A program made the position numbers and the translations under genes. 64,000 bases of DNA from Miscanthus floridulus (Eukaryota > Streptophyta > Magnoliopsida > Poales > Poaceae). Within the stretch, counting starts at the first letter, position 1. Every line of letters starts with the position of its first letter. A model generated the notes under the pieces. It did not search any database. It saw only the letters and a list, made by a program, of their open reading frames with translations, and had not been told where the DNA came from. Where the stretch lies: assembly GCF_019320115.1 (NCBI RefSeq), contig NC_089594.1, positions 23,057,086-23,121,085 on the forward strand, given 5' to 3'. Below, one piece after another: positions 1 to 11,458 of this stretch.

Positions 1-393
1 TCACCTTGTGCACATGTGTTAGCATATTTTTACAAATATGTTTAAGCAATGAGTTAGAGCATCTAGTGGCACTTTGATAACCACATTCCGATACGAGTTT
101 CACCCTCTTAATAGTATGGCTATTAAACCTAAATGTGATCACACTCTCTAAGTGTCTTGATCACCAAAACAAAATAACTCCTATGGTTTATACCTTTGCC
201 TTGAGCTTTTTGTTTTTCTCTTTCTTCTTTTCAAGTTTAAGCCCTTGATCATCGCCATGCCATCACCATTGTCATGCTATGATCTTCATTAGCTTCTCCA
301 CTTGAAGTGTGCTACCTATCTCATGATTACTTTGATAAACTAGGTTAGCACTTAGGGTTTCATCAATTTACCAAAACCAAACTAGAGCTTTCA
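1..393 (-). mobile_element. Sirevirus (Ty1/copia) LTR, right-hand end only
   Basis: This matches the right ends of the LTRs at 49498-51655, 60355-62293 and 13207-13969, including the shared end that reads ctagagctttca on the plus strand (TGAAAGCTC on the element strand). It ends at 393, and sequence homologous to the Tekay-1 LTR begins at once, matching 9682 onward in the intact 3' LTR copy. The Sirevirus therefore inserted into the Tekay-1 5' LTR. The left part lies outside the window, so solo LTR and full element cannot be told apart. Confidence 0.85.
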
Positions 394-1963
394 CCTTGGT
401 CGATAGCACTAGCTTAGTAGTTAAACAGATGTATTTTTATTTTAAGAGTTGTTGTTGCTATGTTACTAAGCATGGCATCATCATTTCATGCATGTAGATC
501 ATGAGTTGGTAGAATTCGTGCCCATCTATGAATAGGAGTATGACGAAGTCATTGAGGAGTATGAGGAGGAGATCCTCGTGTAGGGGGGAGCCTCGGAGCT
601 ATTTGGTGCTAACCTTACTGACCCATCGCCTGCCCAAGGCAAGCCCCGGTGCATAACCCCTATTTTATGAATCACTAAATATATATATGATGTGCATTTA
701 AGTTATAGATATTTTATGGAAACTACGTGCATAAATATATCTACCAATAAGTCCTACTAGTATAGGTCGAATAGTTGCTATGCTCAGGATATCGGTAGCA
801 TGAGTAACCTATCGTTACTCGCAAATAGGAGATAAATATGATCACGCATGATAAAATGGTGGAAAGGAAAATGGTGACCGGGCAGTGATATGGTTTGGGT
901 ATTGGTGGGTGCAAGAGGTTGTGTCCTGTGGCCAACAGGGCATAGCCCGGTTACACTTTTCCCCTATCCGTGTCAATTAAGGACCGGTCATTGCCTAAGT
1001 CTTGAGGCAAGTCATAGATCTATTATCCTGAGCACATACTTGGGTATGGGCACAGGGAAGACTCGTTGCTCTCTTGTCGTAGATCCGGCTCTTTCTGGAT
1101 TAACTGATTGGAGGCAGGGATGGTGGAGGTCTGAGCACCGCACTAAGTTTGGGACTCAGGAGTGGGGGCTTGGAGTCCAAGTTTGGATGGGGACCTAGAC
1201 ACCCTGGTAGGAGGGTGATGGGTTAGTCCTACTTGTGCCTAGGGTACAAGGAGGGCGTGTATTTTTGGGGTACCCAGCTAGGGGCATTGATTCACGAATT
1301 GCCGAGCAATCTGATACGACTTGTTTTTGGGTCTAGCACTGTAGTAAGAACTGAAAGATGAAAGGTGATGAAATAGAACTGATTGCTCAACTCTTGCTTG
1401 AAAGTAGAACATGTGCTTATATAGACGGGATAGATAATAACTTAATATGGCTGATAATAATAACATAAATAAGGACTCACTATTAGTATTGCTTTCTGCT
1501 AAAATAAAACCAGCAAACCATAAAGCTTCTCATATTCCTTGGAGTCGAGAAATTATTCCCACTAGTCGGATAAGTCTTGCGAGTACATTGTGTACTCAGG
1601 GTTCATTTACCCCTATTGCAGGTGATGCTTAAGAAGTACTATTGTGTGGAGGATTCTTCTGGTGGGCTCAGACGGATTCACGTTCTTCTCGCTAGATGTT
1701 TATTTTAAATTCCGCTATTTATCATTCCGCACTCTGACATTTGGTATTGTAAAAATATAATTTTAAGAAACTCTGATGTATGAAATGGACAAGTCTTATA
1801 ACTCATTCTCGTTATTGGATCCTTGGAAAATGTGGATCTTTTGGGTTCTCTCTTGGGGTGTGCCCGATGGATACCGCCCGTTGTAGCTTGCTTTTCGGGT
1901 GCTTAGTGTCTGGTGGAAGACGAGCACCTCCATAAGCATGTTATTTTAGGCGGTTCTGCCACA
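394..1963 (+). repeat. Tekay-1 5' LTR, truncated
   Basis: Collinear with 9682-11458 of the 3' LTR. The 207-bp length difference is explained almost exactly by the 206-bp tandem duplication found only in the 3' LTR. It ends ...ctgccaca two bases before the primer binding site. The first 2.6 kb of the LTR is missing, displaced by the Sirevirus insertion. ORFs of 60-100 codons inside it show no homology I recognise and are not annotated. Confidence 0.85.
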
Positions 1964-1965
1964 GT

Positions 1966-1978
1966 TGGTACCAGAGTC
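1966..1978 (+). other. Primer binding site, initiator Met-tRNA type (Tekay-1)
   Basis: tggtaccagagtc lies two bases after the LTR end. It resembles the plant retroelement PBS TGGTATCAGAGC, complementary to the 3' end of initiator tRNA-Met. Tekay-2 has the equivalent site on the minus strand (45409-45421). Confidence 0.85.
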
Positions 1979-2418
1979 AATAATGGTTACGAGTTTCATC
2001 ACTCTTTTTTCAAAACATAAAATTTGACCAACAAAAGTTTTGCGAAAAGTAGGATGCAATTACATTATGTAAATAAGTATCAGCCCTAGCAATATGGTCT
2101 ATCTAGGATAGCGGCACTGGTTTTATCTAATCAGTTTTCTATAGGTACACTGACTTACGTTGCATAAGGAATCGTCTAGCATACGAAAAGTGAGTGTGCG
2201 ATGTGCCGAAAATATTTGCGAATGCCGCTATATTCTGGCTTGAGTGAACGTATAGGACGATACATGCATCATGATAATAGCATTTTGCTTAAACTAAAAT
2301 TCCCCCCCTACACGTATAATTGGATTAGTAAAGTGATAGGCTTAATTAAAAGAATGCTTTAATTAAATGTGTTGTCATTTCTCTAATCCCTTGCTTTTGA
2401 TCGAGAAGGTTGTTCTAA
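1979..2418 (+). other. Tekay-1 untranslated leader
   Basis: This 440-base stretch between the PBS and the first gag ATG has no open frame of note. Its counterpart in Tekay-2 is 44951-45408 read on the minus strand. I see no promoter or other element in it. Confidence 0.7.
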
Positions 2419-3690
2419 ATGGATGGTTCCTATCTCTTACAGATGAATCTAAGGTCTAGATGCGGGAGCACCAGTGCTAGGGCGGCTCACGGTCTTGGCG
2501 ATGGCCAAGGCGAGAGTGGCCAGGCCCATGAGCACAACGGGGAGAGCCATGGGGCTCCACTTCTAGCTCCTCCTCCTCCACCACCGCTGCCTTCGATGAC
2601 TCATGCGGAGATGATGGTGGAGCTGTTGGCTGCTCACCGAGAATCAACCGGTGCCATGGAGATAATGGCACAAGCTATCGCTGGCTTCGCCCGCGGAGGC
2701 CACGGGGGCAATGGTGGGAACGGGGGTGGTGCTCGCCATCCTGAGAGACCCTCCACTTACCAAGATTTCCTCAAGACCCACCCACCCACTTTCACACCAA
2801 TAGATGAGCCCCTGGATGCAGAGCACTAGCTTCACATTCTGGAGTAGAAGTTTCTGTTGCTCAATGTGGTCGACGAGCAGAAAGTGTGCTTTGCAGCGTA
2901 GCAGCTATTGGGGTCCACAAGTGCATGGTGGGATACCTTCCATGCCAGGTAGCAGATAGATCATCCGGTAACCTAGCAGGAGTTTACCACAGCATTCAAA
3001 GAGTTCTATATCCCTACTGGTGTCATCAACCAGAAGCTGACTGAGTTCTTGGAGCTGCGACAGGGGAGTATGACAGTGATGGACTATGTTAATAAGTTCA
3101 ATCACTTGTCCTAGTATGTTGGCATTCATGTGGACACTGACGAGAAGAAGAAGGACCGCTTCTTTCGTGGCCTCTCGTATATCCTTCAGGAGAAGCTGTA
3201 CACTACAAACTATCAGACTTTTGGGGCAATGATGAACGCTACCATTGCCATGGAGGGCTTGCAGCAGGATTCCCAAGTAGAGAGGAAGAGGAAGCGGGTG
3301 GTTGTAGGGTCTTCTAGCCACCCTCATACTTAGAAGGTACAGGTTGTCCGGTGGGGGCCCTATCAATCATCAGGTGAGCCTTCGTTTCGGCAGCCCCAGC
3401 AAACTTCCCAGACTTCTTCCACATAGTACCATGCTCCCACGTAGCAGGTGCAGCCCTAGCAGCCTTAGGGATAGCAGGTCCCTCCTCGCTAGGGATTTGG
3501 GAACAAGCCTGGCGCTTGCTTCAAATGTGGCAAAGATGGCCACTATGCCCGAGCGTGTCCCTAGAACCAGTCTGCTCAACCATCAGTGAACTCCAAACTA
3601 GTCAAGAGGACCATGGTTAAAAAGAAAGTGCCCAGCCGATCCGAACAGGTACATTTCATAGATGCTGAGCAGATATTGCAGTAGGAACCA
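2419..3690 (+). pseudogene. gag: Tekay-1 gag, stop-riddled
   Basis: Frame 1 from the ATG at 2419 encodes the capsid and nucleocapsid part of a gypsy polyprotein. A Gly-rich N-terminal stretch is followed by the capsid region and, at 3517-3558, a CCHC zinc knuckle reading CFKCGKDGHYARAC. Internal stops lie at 2827, 2845, 2899, 2950, 2974, 3112, 3331, 3424, 3442, 3457, 3466, 3472, 3490, 3562 and 3682. All are TAG and all sit where relatives have Gln or Trp. No indel shifts the frame. The ATG at 2419 starts the longest frame; one at 2443, eight codons on, is an equally good start. It cannot make a protein as it stands. Confidence 0.88.
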
Positions 3691-4020
3691 GTGATGGCTG
3701 GTATGTTTACCATCGATTCCTATCCAGCTTATGTGTTGTTCGATTCTGGTGCATCACATTTCTTTATGAGCATGGGATTTGTAGATTGGCACAACTTACC
3801 ACTTATGGCTATACCTTATGCCTATAGAATCCATATTGTGGGTTCGCAAATGTTCATCAATACCCGAACGGACACAGTAAGCTTGGTATTAGCCACCCAC
3901 ACTTACTGCCTATAGTTCATGGTAATGCCTGGGCAAGGCATTGATGCTATTCTTGGAATGAACTGGTTGTGGCTGTATGGGGTAGTCTTGGATTTGAAGC
4001 GAAAAAGTGTTGAGTTATGA
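3691..4020 (+). pseudogene. Tekay-1 aspartic protease region, broken
   Basis: Same frame as gag. The motif VLFDSGASHFF near 3733-3765 is the catalytic D-S/T-G-A signature of a retropepsin, which cuts the polyprotein into mature parts. Downstream, GMNWL near 3955-3969 is the conserved end of the domain. TAG at 3913 and TGA at 4018 interrupt it, at positions where family members have Gln and Trp. Confidence 0.85.
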
Positions 4021-5466
4021 CTTCCTTCTTCTAAGGATAGGATGTCTCTTCTGGTACCCTCAGATCCAGTCTTACCTGTTGCTGCTCATGTTGAAGCCTC
4101 TCCTGATCTCACCCCCATCCCTGTGGTATGTGAGTTTCTGGATGTTTTCCCCAAATATCTTCCTGGGTTGCCACCAGACAGAGAGATAGAATTCTCCATT
4201 GAGCTAGAGCCTGGTACTGCCCCTATCTCCAGATGCCCGTACCACATGGCTCCAACATAATTGGCTAAGATGAAGAAGCAGCTAGAAGAGTTGATGGAAA
4301 AAGGTTTCATCTGTCCTAGTTCTTTGCCATGGGGTTGTCCAGCTATTTTTGTGAAGAAGAAAGATGGTACTCTATGGATGTGTGTGGATTACCGCTCTCT
4401 TAATGCGGTAACAGTTAAGAACAAATATCCTTTGCCCCGCATAGATACTTTGTTCGATCAACTAGCCGATGCCAAGGTGTTCTCAAAGATTGATCTCCGA
4501 TTAGGCTATCATTAGATCAAGATCAGGCCACATGATATACCAATGATAGCTTTCTCTACTAGGTATGGGTTGTATGAGTACCTAGTGATGTCTTTTGGTC
4601 TCACCAATGCTCCTGCCTTCTTCATGTACCTAATGAATTCAGTCTTTATGTTGGAGCTGGACAAGTTTGTGGTAGTATTCATTGATGATATACTGATTTA
4701 TTCCAAGAATGATGAAGAGCATGCCCAACACCTTCAGATAGTACTGGCTTGACTAAGAGAGCACAAGTTGTATGCTAAATTCAGCAAATGCGAATTTTGA
4801 TTAGATCGAGTGTAGTTTTTGGGGCATGTGTTGACACTTGATGGCATTTCAGTAGATCCCAACAAGGTACAAGATGTGTTGGATTGGAAGTCTCCCAAGT
4901 CTATGCATTAGATTCGTTAGTTCCTTGGTCCAGCTGGGTATTATCAGCATTTCATCCTGGATTTCTCCAAGGTAGCCCAGCCAATGACCAAGCTGCTCTA
5001 AAAAGAAGCTAAGTTTGATTGGAGCCTAGCCTATGAAGAAGCCTTCTAAGCTCTGAAGACATTTCTGACCACTGCCCATGTGTTGGCCCAACTAGATATT
5101 AACCGACCCTTTGATGTATATTGTGATGCCTTGAAGATGGAGCTAGGGTGTGTGCTTATGCAAGATGGGCGTGTGATAGCTTATGCTTCGTGCCAACTAA
5201 AAAAGCACGAGGTGAATTACCCCACCCATGACTTAGAGCTGGCTATTGTGGTCCATGCTCTAAAGATTTGGAGGCACTATCTATTGGGCAACAAAGTGCA
5301 TATCTTTATGGATCACAAGAGCCTCAAGTATATTTTCACTCAGTCTAAGCTAAATATGAGGCAAAGGAGATGGTTAGAATTGATAAAGGATTACAACCTA
5401 GAAGTCCATTATCACCTAGGAAAGGCCAATGTAGTGGTTGATGCTTTGAGCCAAAACTCACACTAG
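4021..5466 (+). pseudogene. pol: Tekay-1 reverse transcriptase and RNase H, broken
   Basis: Still frame 1. The segment from about 4261 to 4750 carries the RT palm motifs: [28 protein letters not shown] and the catalytic FIDDILIYS near 4678-4704 (FIDD in place of YxDD, usual in gypsy elements). The RNase H part (about 5080-5466) contains DVYCDA, the first catalytic Asp, and [11 protein letters not shown]. Stops: 4258, 4513, 4750, 4798, 4813, 4909, 4918, 4999, 5047 and 5464. None is caused by an indel. It would copy element RNA into DNA in cytoplasmic particles if intact. Confidence 0.9.
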
Positions 5467-6975
5467 GTTGAGGAAACACCTTTGTCTCTCAACCACGTAG
5501 AGGTGTTGGCTAACATTGCATTGACCTCAGAATTGCTAGAGAAGATTATTCGGGAGCAAAGGGAAGACCCTAAAGAAATTCCCCACATAAGAAAATTGAT
5601 TGCTGAAGGGCGTGGCCCCCACTTTAGTGTCAATCAGCAGGGAGTAGTGAGATACAAGGATAGACTAGTGGTTCTATCTAATGAGGAGCTGAGAAGAAAG
5701 ATTTTGAATGAAGCTCACCATTCAAAGCTATCTATCCATCCTGGCAGTAACAAGATGTATCATGATCTGCGCCATTTGTACTGGTGGTCCAACATAAAGC
5801 AGGACATCACCCGGCACATCGCAGAGTGCGACACTTATGGTAGGGTTAAAGCAGATCATATGCGTACTCTGGGATATTTACAGCCCTTGCCCATTCCTGT
5901 TTGGAAGTGGGAAGATATTTCCATGGATTTTATGGTGGGTTTGCCTTGCACATCCAAGGGCTATGATTCTATTTAGGTCATTGTGGACCGTCTCACTAAG
6001 TCGGCTCATTTCATCTCGATGGACACCAAATATACAGCCAAGAAGTATGCGAAGATATATTTTGATCAGATTGTGACCTTACATGGAGTTGCCCTTACTA
6101 TCATCTCCGATAGAGGGTCAGTTTTTGTCTCCTGTTTCTAGGAGCAACTACAACAATGCCTTGGTATTCGCCTCCTCAGAAGCTCCACATATCATCCTTA
6201 GACTGATGGTTAAACTAAAAGGGTGAACTAGGTGCTTGAGGATATGTTGAGAGCGTGTGTTATTTATTTTCCTCATAAGTGGGATGAATGCCTAAAATTA
6301 GCTGATTTTTCTTACAATAATAGCTACCAAGAGAGCATTCGCATGGCACCGTTTGAAGCTCTGTATGGCAAGAAGTGTAGAACGCCGCTTAACTGGGTTG
6401 AAGTGGGCGACCATGGTTACTTTGGTCCAGAATTCATCAAAGAGGCTCGTGAAAAAGTCACCATTATTTGGAGTCACTTGAAGGCAGCATAGAGCCAACA
6501 GAAGTCTTATGCGGATAAGCGAAGAAAGCTTTTGTAGTTTGGAGTGGGAGATTATGTGTATCTCAAGGTGTCTCCTATGAGAGGGGTGCATCGGTTTGGT
6601 ATCCATGGCAAGTTAGCCCCCTGATATGTGGGTCCCTACAAAATTTTGGCACAGTGTGGCCCAGTGGCGAATCGACTCTAGCTCCCCGATATCTTGTTTG
6701 TGGTACATGATGTGTTTCACGTCTCCCAGTTGAAGAAATGTCTGTGGGTGCCTGATGAAGCTGTGGAAATTGAAGGGCTTCTCCTCCAGCCTGATTTGAC
6801 TTATGTTGAGCACCCTGTCAAAATCCTGGATGAGAAAGAAAGAGTGACCAAAAACAGTGTGGTAAAGTTCTACAAGGTATAGTGGCAAAACCACTTAGAG
6901 GATGAGGCCACGTGGGAACATGAGATATATATATTGAAGCATTACCCCCACCTTCTCTCTAGTCTTGATAGTTAG
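5467..6975 (+). pseudogene. Tekay-1 integrase with C-terminal chromodomain, broken
   Basis: Frame 1 continues. The HHCC zinc-binding region lies near 5716-5850, but its last Cys is Tyr (CDTYG; Tekay-2 keeps CDTCG), a G-to-A change. The catalytic core begins near DFMVGLP (about 5926) and continues past DRGSVF. The C-terminal part near 6860-6960 (KFYK, then NHLEDEATWE) is chromodomain-like, as in Tekay chromoviruses, where it steers integration to heterochromatin. Stops: 5974, 6139, 6199, 6211, 6229, 6490, 6535, 6622, 6679 and 6880. The natural terminator appears to be TAG at 6973. Confidence 0.88.
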
Positions 6976-7045
6976 TTGCTGCATTGAAATGTATTTCCTA
7001 TCTCCTTCTCACACTAGGCACATGAAATCTTGGGTCGAGATTTTG

Positions 7046-7063
7046 TTTTATGGGGGGTAGATT
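7046..7063 (+). other. Polypurine tract of Tekay-1
   Basis: The purine-rich stretch atggggggtag followed by attt lies directly before the 3' LTR start tgtaacactctcgg at 7064. This is where plus-strand DNA synthesis is primed. Tekay-2 has the counterpart at 40312-40325 on the minus strand. Confidence 0.75.
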
Positions 7064-10000
7064 TGTAACACTCTCGGTGTTACACTATACTGTTTTTGCT
7101 AAAACATTGCATAAGCATCAACTTGTGTGTAACTATGTGTAATATAGGGTATACATCGATATTCAGAACTTGAAACGCTCATTTGAAACAAGAAACAAAT
7201 GTTACATTTTCACGTCTCTTTGTATCGTTTAAGATTCTAAGTGATTTCTTATTGAACAAAAATGCTACGGAACGTATCGGCGGAACATAGTAAAGTTGGT
7301 AGCCCGGACTTCATAGGCGATGATGAAATACATGCGGTCGAGAATGAGGTTCGCTAGCTAGTATATCAAATAGCTCAGAAATGGAATTCAACGCGAAACC
7401 GTTCGAGGTTTAGTCATTTCGCGTAAGTCTGTAAATGGGTCGATGAACCCATGTTTGGCAATTTTTGTAGAGCGATCAGGTTAAGAGGTGGCATGATGCT
7501 TTGGCCTAGTCGACAGCCCTAGGTAATTCTTGAGTGTAGAATAACTGGTTTGACTTTTGAATCATCGGGTTTGAATTTTTTAACGGCTTTAAAAACCATG
7601 CAAGTCATGCATTTAGCAATGCTAGCGCCTAGGGCGCGGTCATCGCCTGGCTCTTGGCATGCTACGTCGGTCGCCCATCGCGCCTGCGTGCGCACACCGT
7701 GTGTTGGCTCTGCGATGCCGGCCTAGGTCTCCGACTATCGTGTTTTGGCACACGGTACGCGCGCGCTAGGCCCGGCCATGCCTGGCTGCTCTACCCCCCC
7801 CCCCCTCCTCCATCGCATCCGCCCAAGGCTACTGCTCGTCGTTGTGTTGCTCGCACTGTGCGCCGTCTAGCGCTGCCGTACTGCTACTGCGCACTGGCGC
7901 TCGCATGCATGCACACTACACCGGTGGGCATGGTTGCTTCTGTCGCCGTCGCATCCGCCCACACCTTTTGCTCACTGCCGCCTCGCTAAATAGGTGTCGC
8001 TACTCGCCAAGCATGCTCACACGCACCATATGCATGACCACTATTGCCATTGACGCCTTGTGGCTGCACGCGCGTGGGACGACTGCCTAACTTCGCCATC
8101 ACTTCTGTATCCGCTGCCACGCTACGCCGTCGATTTCCTAGACCTGCCATCCTCTGCGGCACTCAGTGTCGAGCCGCCATCGGCTAGCATGCTGGGCAGT
8201 GAGACCAACGTCTTATGCATGCCTGTGCTTTGTGTTGACGTCTGCGACAGCACCGCGCCAAGCCACGCCTAATTTCCCTGTTTCCTAGTCACCAGGACCG
8301 CTCCTCTGATTTTGCCATAGTGAAGCCATCGCAGTGCAATTAACTCTGCCCTCGGCTCTATGGTGTATCCAGCCACCCAACTAATGCCACCTTGCAGCGA
8401 ACCTGGCCTTGACGTGCTCCAATTTGGAGCTGCCGCTCCACCGGGTCCTTAAGACCGGACGAGCATGCGTCGTCGACAAGCCACGTATCCAAAGCATCAT
8501 GTGGCAATTCTTTGCACTGCTAGCCTTGTCTCCACCTGCTAAGCACCCTGCGCACCTCGTCCAAAGTGCTACCATAGCCCAGCCTTCCCTGACATGGCCG
8601 TGCCATTGCCGTGCGCCACCGCACCACCCGTGCGCACGTGGCCAGCTCGGCTCAGGCCGTCTCCGATCGAGCACCACCTTGAGGGGTTCAGTGGTGAGTC
8701 ACTTAAGCTCACTAGCTACCTCTTTTGCCCCGGCTTTGCTGTCATTCACCAGAGCGTCATCACCGTGGCTGTAGGGTCTCCGCTACCATGGTCCGACCTC
8801 GCTGCAGCGTCCCGGCTCACACTTCCTTCGCTTGGCACTTTGCGTTCACTCCTAGGTAAGGGTTGGCTCGGTAGTTAGGGTGGGGAAGGTCTGTTGTGGC
8901 TGGCGTAGCCGCCGGTGCTAGGGCCACCGCGTAGGAGCACACGCCGGTGTTAGGGGTATCGCTGTTGTGAAGGTAGAATTTTTTAGGGGCATAGCTATAA
9001 GAGTTAGACTGGCGGAACAGTGCGCTTAGCGCTCGGGTGATTATGAAGTAGTCCGAGGGTGTTTCTGCATATTGATCGGAGCACGGGCCCTTCCCATCGT
9101 GGGCCGTCGACGTCCGACTGGGCCACGCCCCCACGTGGGCCGCGCCGTGCATGCGCGCATTGCGCCAAGTTGGTCCGAGCCGCTCGCGTTGGGCCACGAG
9201 ATAGGAATCAATTTCGATTTTTCAAATATATTCATGAATGTTTATTCAATATTAATTTGAGCTGAACTTTGATAAATTATAGTAAATTATGTAGTTGTCC
9301 AAAAATAGTGAAACCAATTTTGTTAGGTTCACAAAAAATGGCATCTACTTGTTAGTATAGTTAGATTACAGTTAGCTATGATGGTGATGGGGTCGTAAAT
9401 TCAAACTAGAGAGCTTAGTATTATGTGGATTAATAATTGTAGGAATTTTTGTGGTAGATTGGTGATAGATATGGCTATGAAAATTTATAGTAGGCTCACT
9501 AGATTATTATGTACTTACTGTAAATTTTGTAGCCCTAGAGTAGGATGGTAAATAGAGTAGCTATTATCCTTGCTTTATCATATATAGCGTAAATTAGCAT
9601 TAGGAGTAAGAATACCAGTAGTTGCTATAATAATTATGCCATACTTCATACTTGTTATTGATAACAATAGATAACTTAGTACCTTGGTCGATAGCACTAG
9701 CTTAGTAGTTAAACAGATGTATTTTTATTTTAAGAGTTGTTGTTGCTATGTTACTAAGCATGGCATCATCATTTCATGCATGTAGATCACAAGTTGGTAG
9801 AATTCATGCCCGTCTATGAATAGGAGTATGACGAAGTCATTGAGGAGTATGAGGAGGAGATCCTCGTGCAAAAGAGATCCCCAGAGCCATTTGGTGCTGA
9901 CCTTACTGACCCATCGCCTGCCCAAGGCAAGCCTCGGTGCATAACCCCTATTTTATGAATTACTGAATATATATATGGTGTGCATTTAAGTTACAAACAT

Positions 10001-11458
10001 TTTATGGAAACTATGTGCATAAATATATCTACCCATAAGTCCTACTAGTATAGGTCGAATAGTTGCTATGCTCAGGATATCGGTAGCGTGAGTAACCTAT
10101 CGTTACTCGTAAATAGGAGATAAATATGATCACGCATGATAAAATGGTGGAAAGGAAAATGGTGACCGGGCAGTGATATGGTTTGGGTATTGGTGGGTGC
10201 AAGGGGTTGTGTCCTGCGGCCAACAGGGCATAGCCCGGTTACACTTTTCCCCTATCTGTGTCAATTAAGGACCGGTCATTGTCTAAGTCTTGAGGCAAGT
10301 CATAGATCTATTATCCTGAGCACATACTTGGGTATGGGCACAGGGAAGACTCGTTGCTCTCTTGTTGTGGATAGGGCAGGGATATGGTTTGGATATTAGT
10401 GGGTGTAAGGGGTTGTGTCTTGCGGCCAACAGGGCATAGTCCGGTTACACTTTTCCCTATCTGTAACAATTAAGAATCGGTCGCTGCCTAAGTCTCGAGG
10501 CAAGTCACAGATCTATTATCCCGAGCACATACTTGAATATGGGTGCAGGGAAGACTCATTGCTCTCTTGTTGTATATCTAGCTCTTTCTGGACCGACTGA
10601 TTGGAGGCGGGGATGGTGGAGTTCCTTGCACCACACTAAGTTCGAGACTTAGGAGTGGGGTCTTGGAGTCCAAGTTTGGACGGGGACCTGGACACCCAGG
10701 ATAGGAGGGTGATGGGTTAGTCCTGCTTGTGCCTAGGGTACAAGCGGGGCATGAGTTTTCAGGGTACCCAGCTGGGGGCATTGATTCGCGAATCGTCGAG
10801 CAATCCGGTATGACTTGTTTTTTGGTCTAGCACCGTAGTAAGAACTAAAAGATGAAAGGTGATGAAATGGAACTGATTACTCAACTCTTGCTTGAAAGTA
10901 GAACATATGCTTATATAGACTGGATAGATAATAACTTAATACGACTAATAATAATAACATAAATAAGGACTCACTCTTAGTATTGCTTTCTGCTAAAATA
11001 AAACCAGCAAACCATAAAGCTTCTCATATTCCTTGGAGTCGGAAAATTATTCCCACTAGTCGGATAAGTCTTGCGAGTACATTGTGTACTCAGGGTTCAT
11101 TTACCCCTGTTGCAGGTGATGCTTGAGAAGTACCGTTGTGTGGAGGATTCTTCTGGCGGGCTCAGACGAATCCTCGTTCTTATCGCTAAATGTTTATTTT
11201 AAATTCCGCTATTTATCATTCCGCACTCTGACATTTGGTATTGTAATAATGTAATTTTATGAAACTCTGATGTATGAAATGGACAAGTCTTGTAACTCGT
11301 TCTCGTTATTGGATCCTTGGGAAAATGTGGATCTTTCGGGTTCTCCCTTGGGGTGTGCCCGACGGATACCGCCCGTTGTACCTTGCTTTCGGGGTGCTTA
11401 GTGTCTGGTGGAAAACGAGCACCTCCGTAAGCGTGTTATTTCGGGCAGTTCTGCAACA
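7064..11458 (+). repeat. Tekay-1 3' LTR (4,395 bp)
   Basis: It starts TGTAACACTC with an immediate palindrome-like echo (cggtgttaca) and ends ...ctgcaaca. The same terminal sequences bound both Tekay-2 LTRs. A GC-rich block at about 7620-9230 accounts for several overlapping ORFs on both strands that I do not consider genes. The LTR is followed at 11459 by Sirevirus gag sequence. Confidence 0.88.
10168..10579 (+). repeat. 206-bp tandem duplication inside the Tekay-1 3' LTR
   Basis: Unit 1 (10168-10373) and unit 2 (10374 to about 10579) both begin gggcag-g/t-gatatggtttgg and run through the 'ccggttacacttttccc' and 'gagcacatactt' segments. The 5' LTR (862 onward) has only one copy, so the duplication arose after this element inserted. 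Confidence 0.85.

Larger units (their letters stand above)
394..11458 (+). mobile_element. Tekay-1: Ty3/gypsy chromovirus (Tekay/Del lineage), 5' truncated
   Basis: The order is 5' LTR remnant, PBS, gag, protease, reverse transcriptase, RNase H, integrase, chromodomain, PPT and 3' LTR. This domain order, the long LTR (about 4.4 kb) and the C-terminal chromodomain are typical of the Tekay/Del chromoviruses of grasses. The left side is cut by a Sirevirus LTR at 393/394. The right side ends at 11458, inside Sirevirus gag coding sequence. The TSD cannot be checked because the left boundary is missing. The coding region is full of stop codons but has no frameshift. Confidence 0.9.

Noticed and set aside
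2419..6975. TAG read as Gln (recoding) to explain the many in-frame TAGs
   Set aside because: TAA and TGA also occur, some TAGs stand for Trp, ordinary genes in the window end normally, and no recoding of this kind is known for plant nuclear genes. Mutation explains it better.
7654..9265. Overlapping ORFs of 60-126 codons in the GC-rich part of the Tekay-1 LTR
   Set aside because: They occur in several frames on both strands, have no recognisable domain, and lie wholly inside an LTR.
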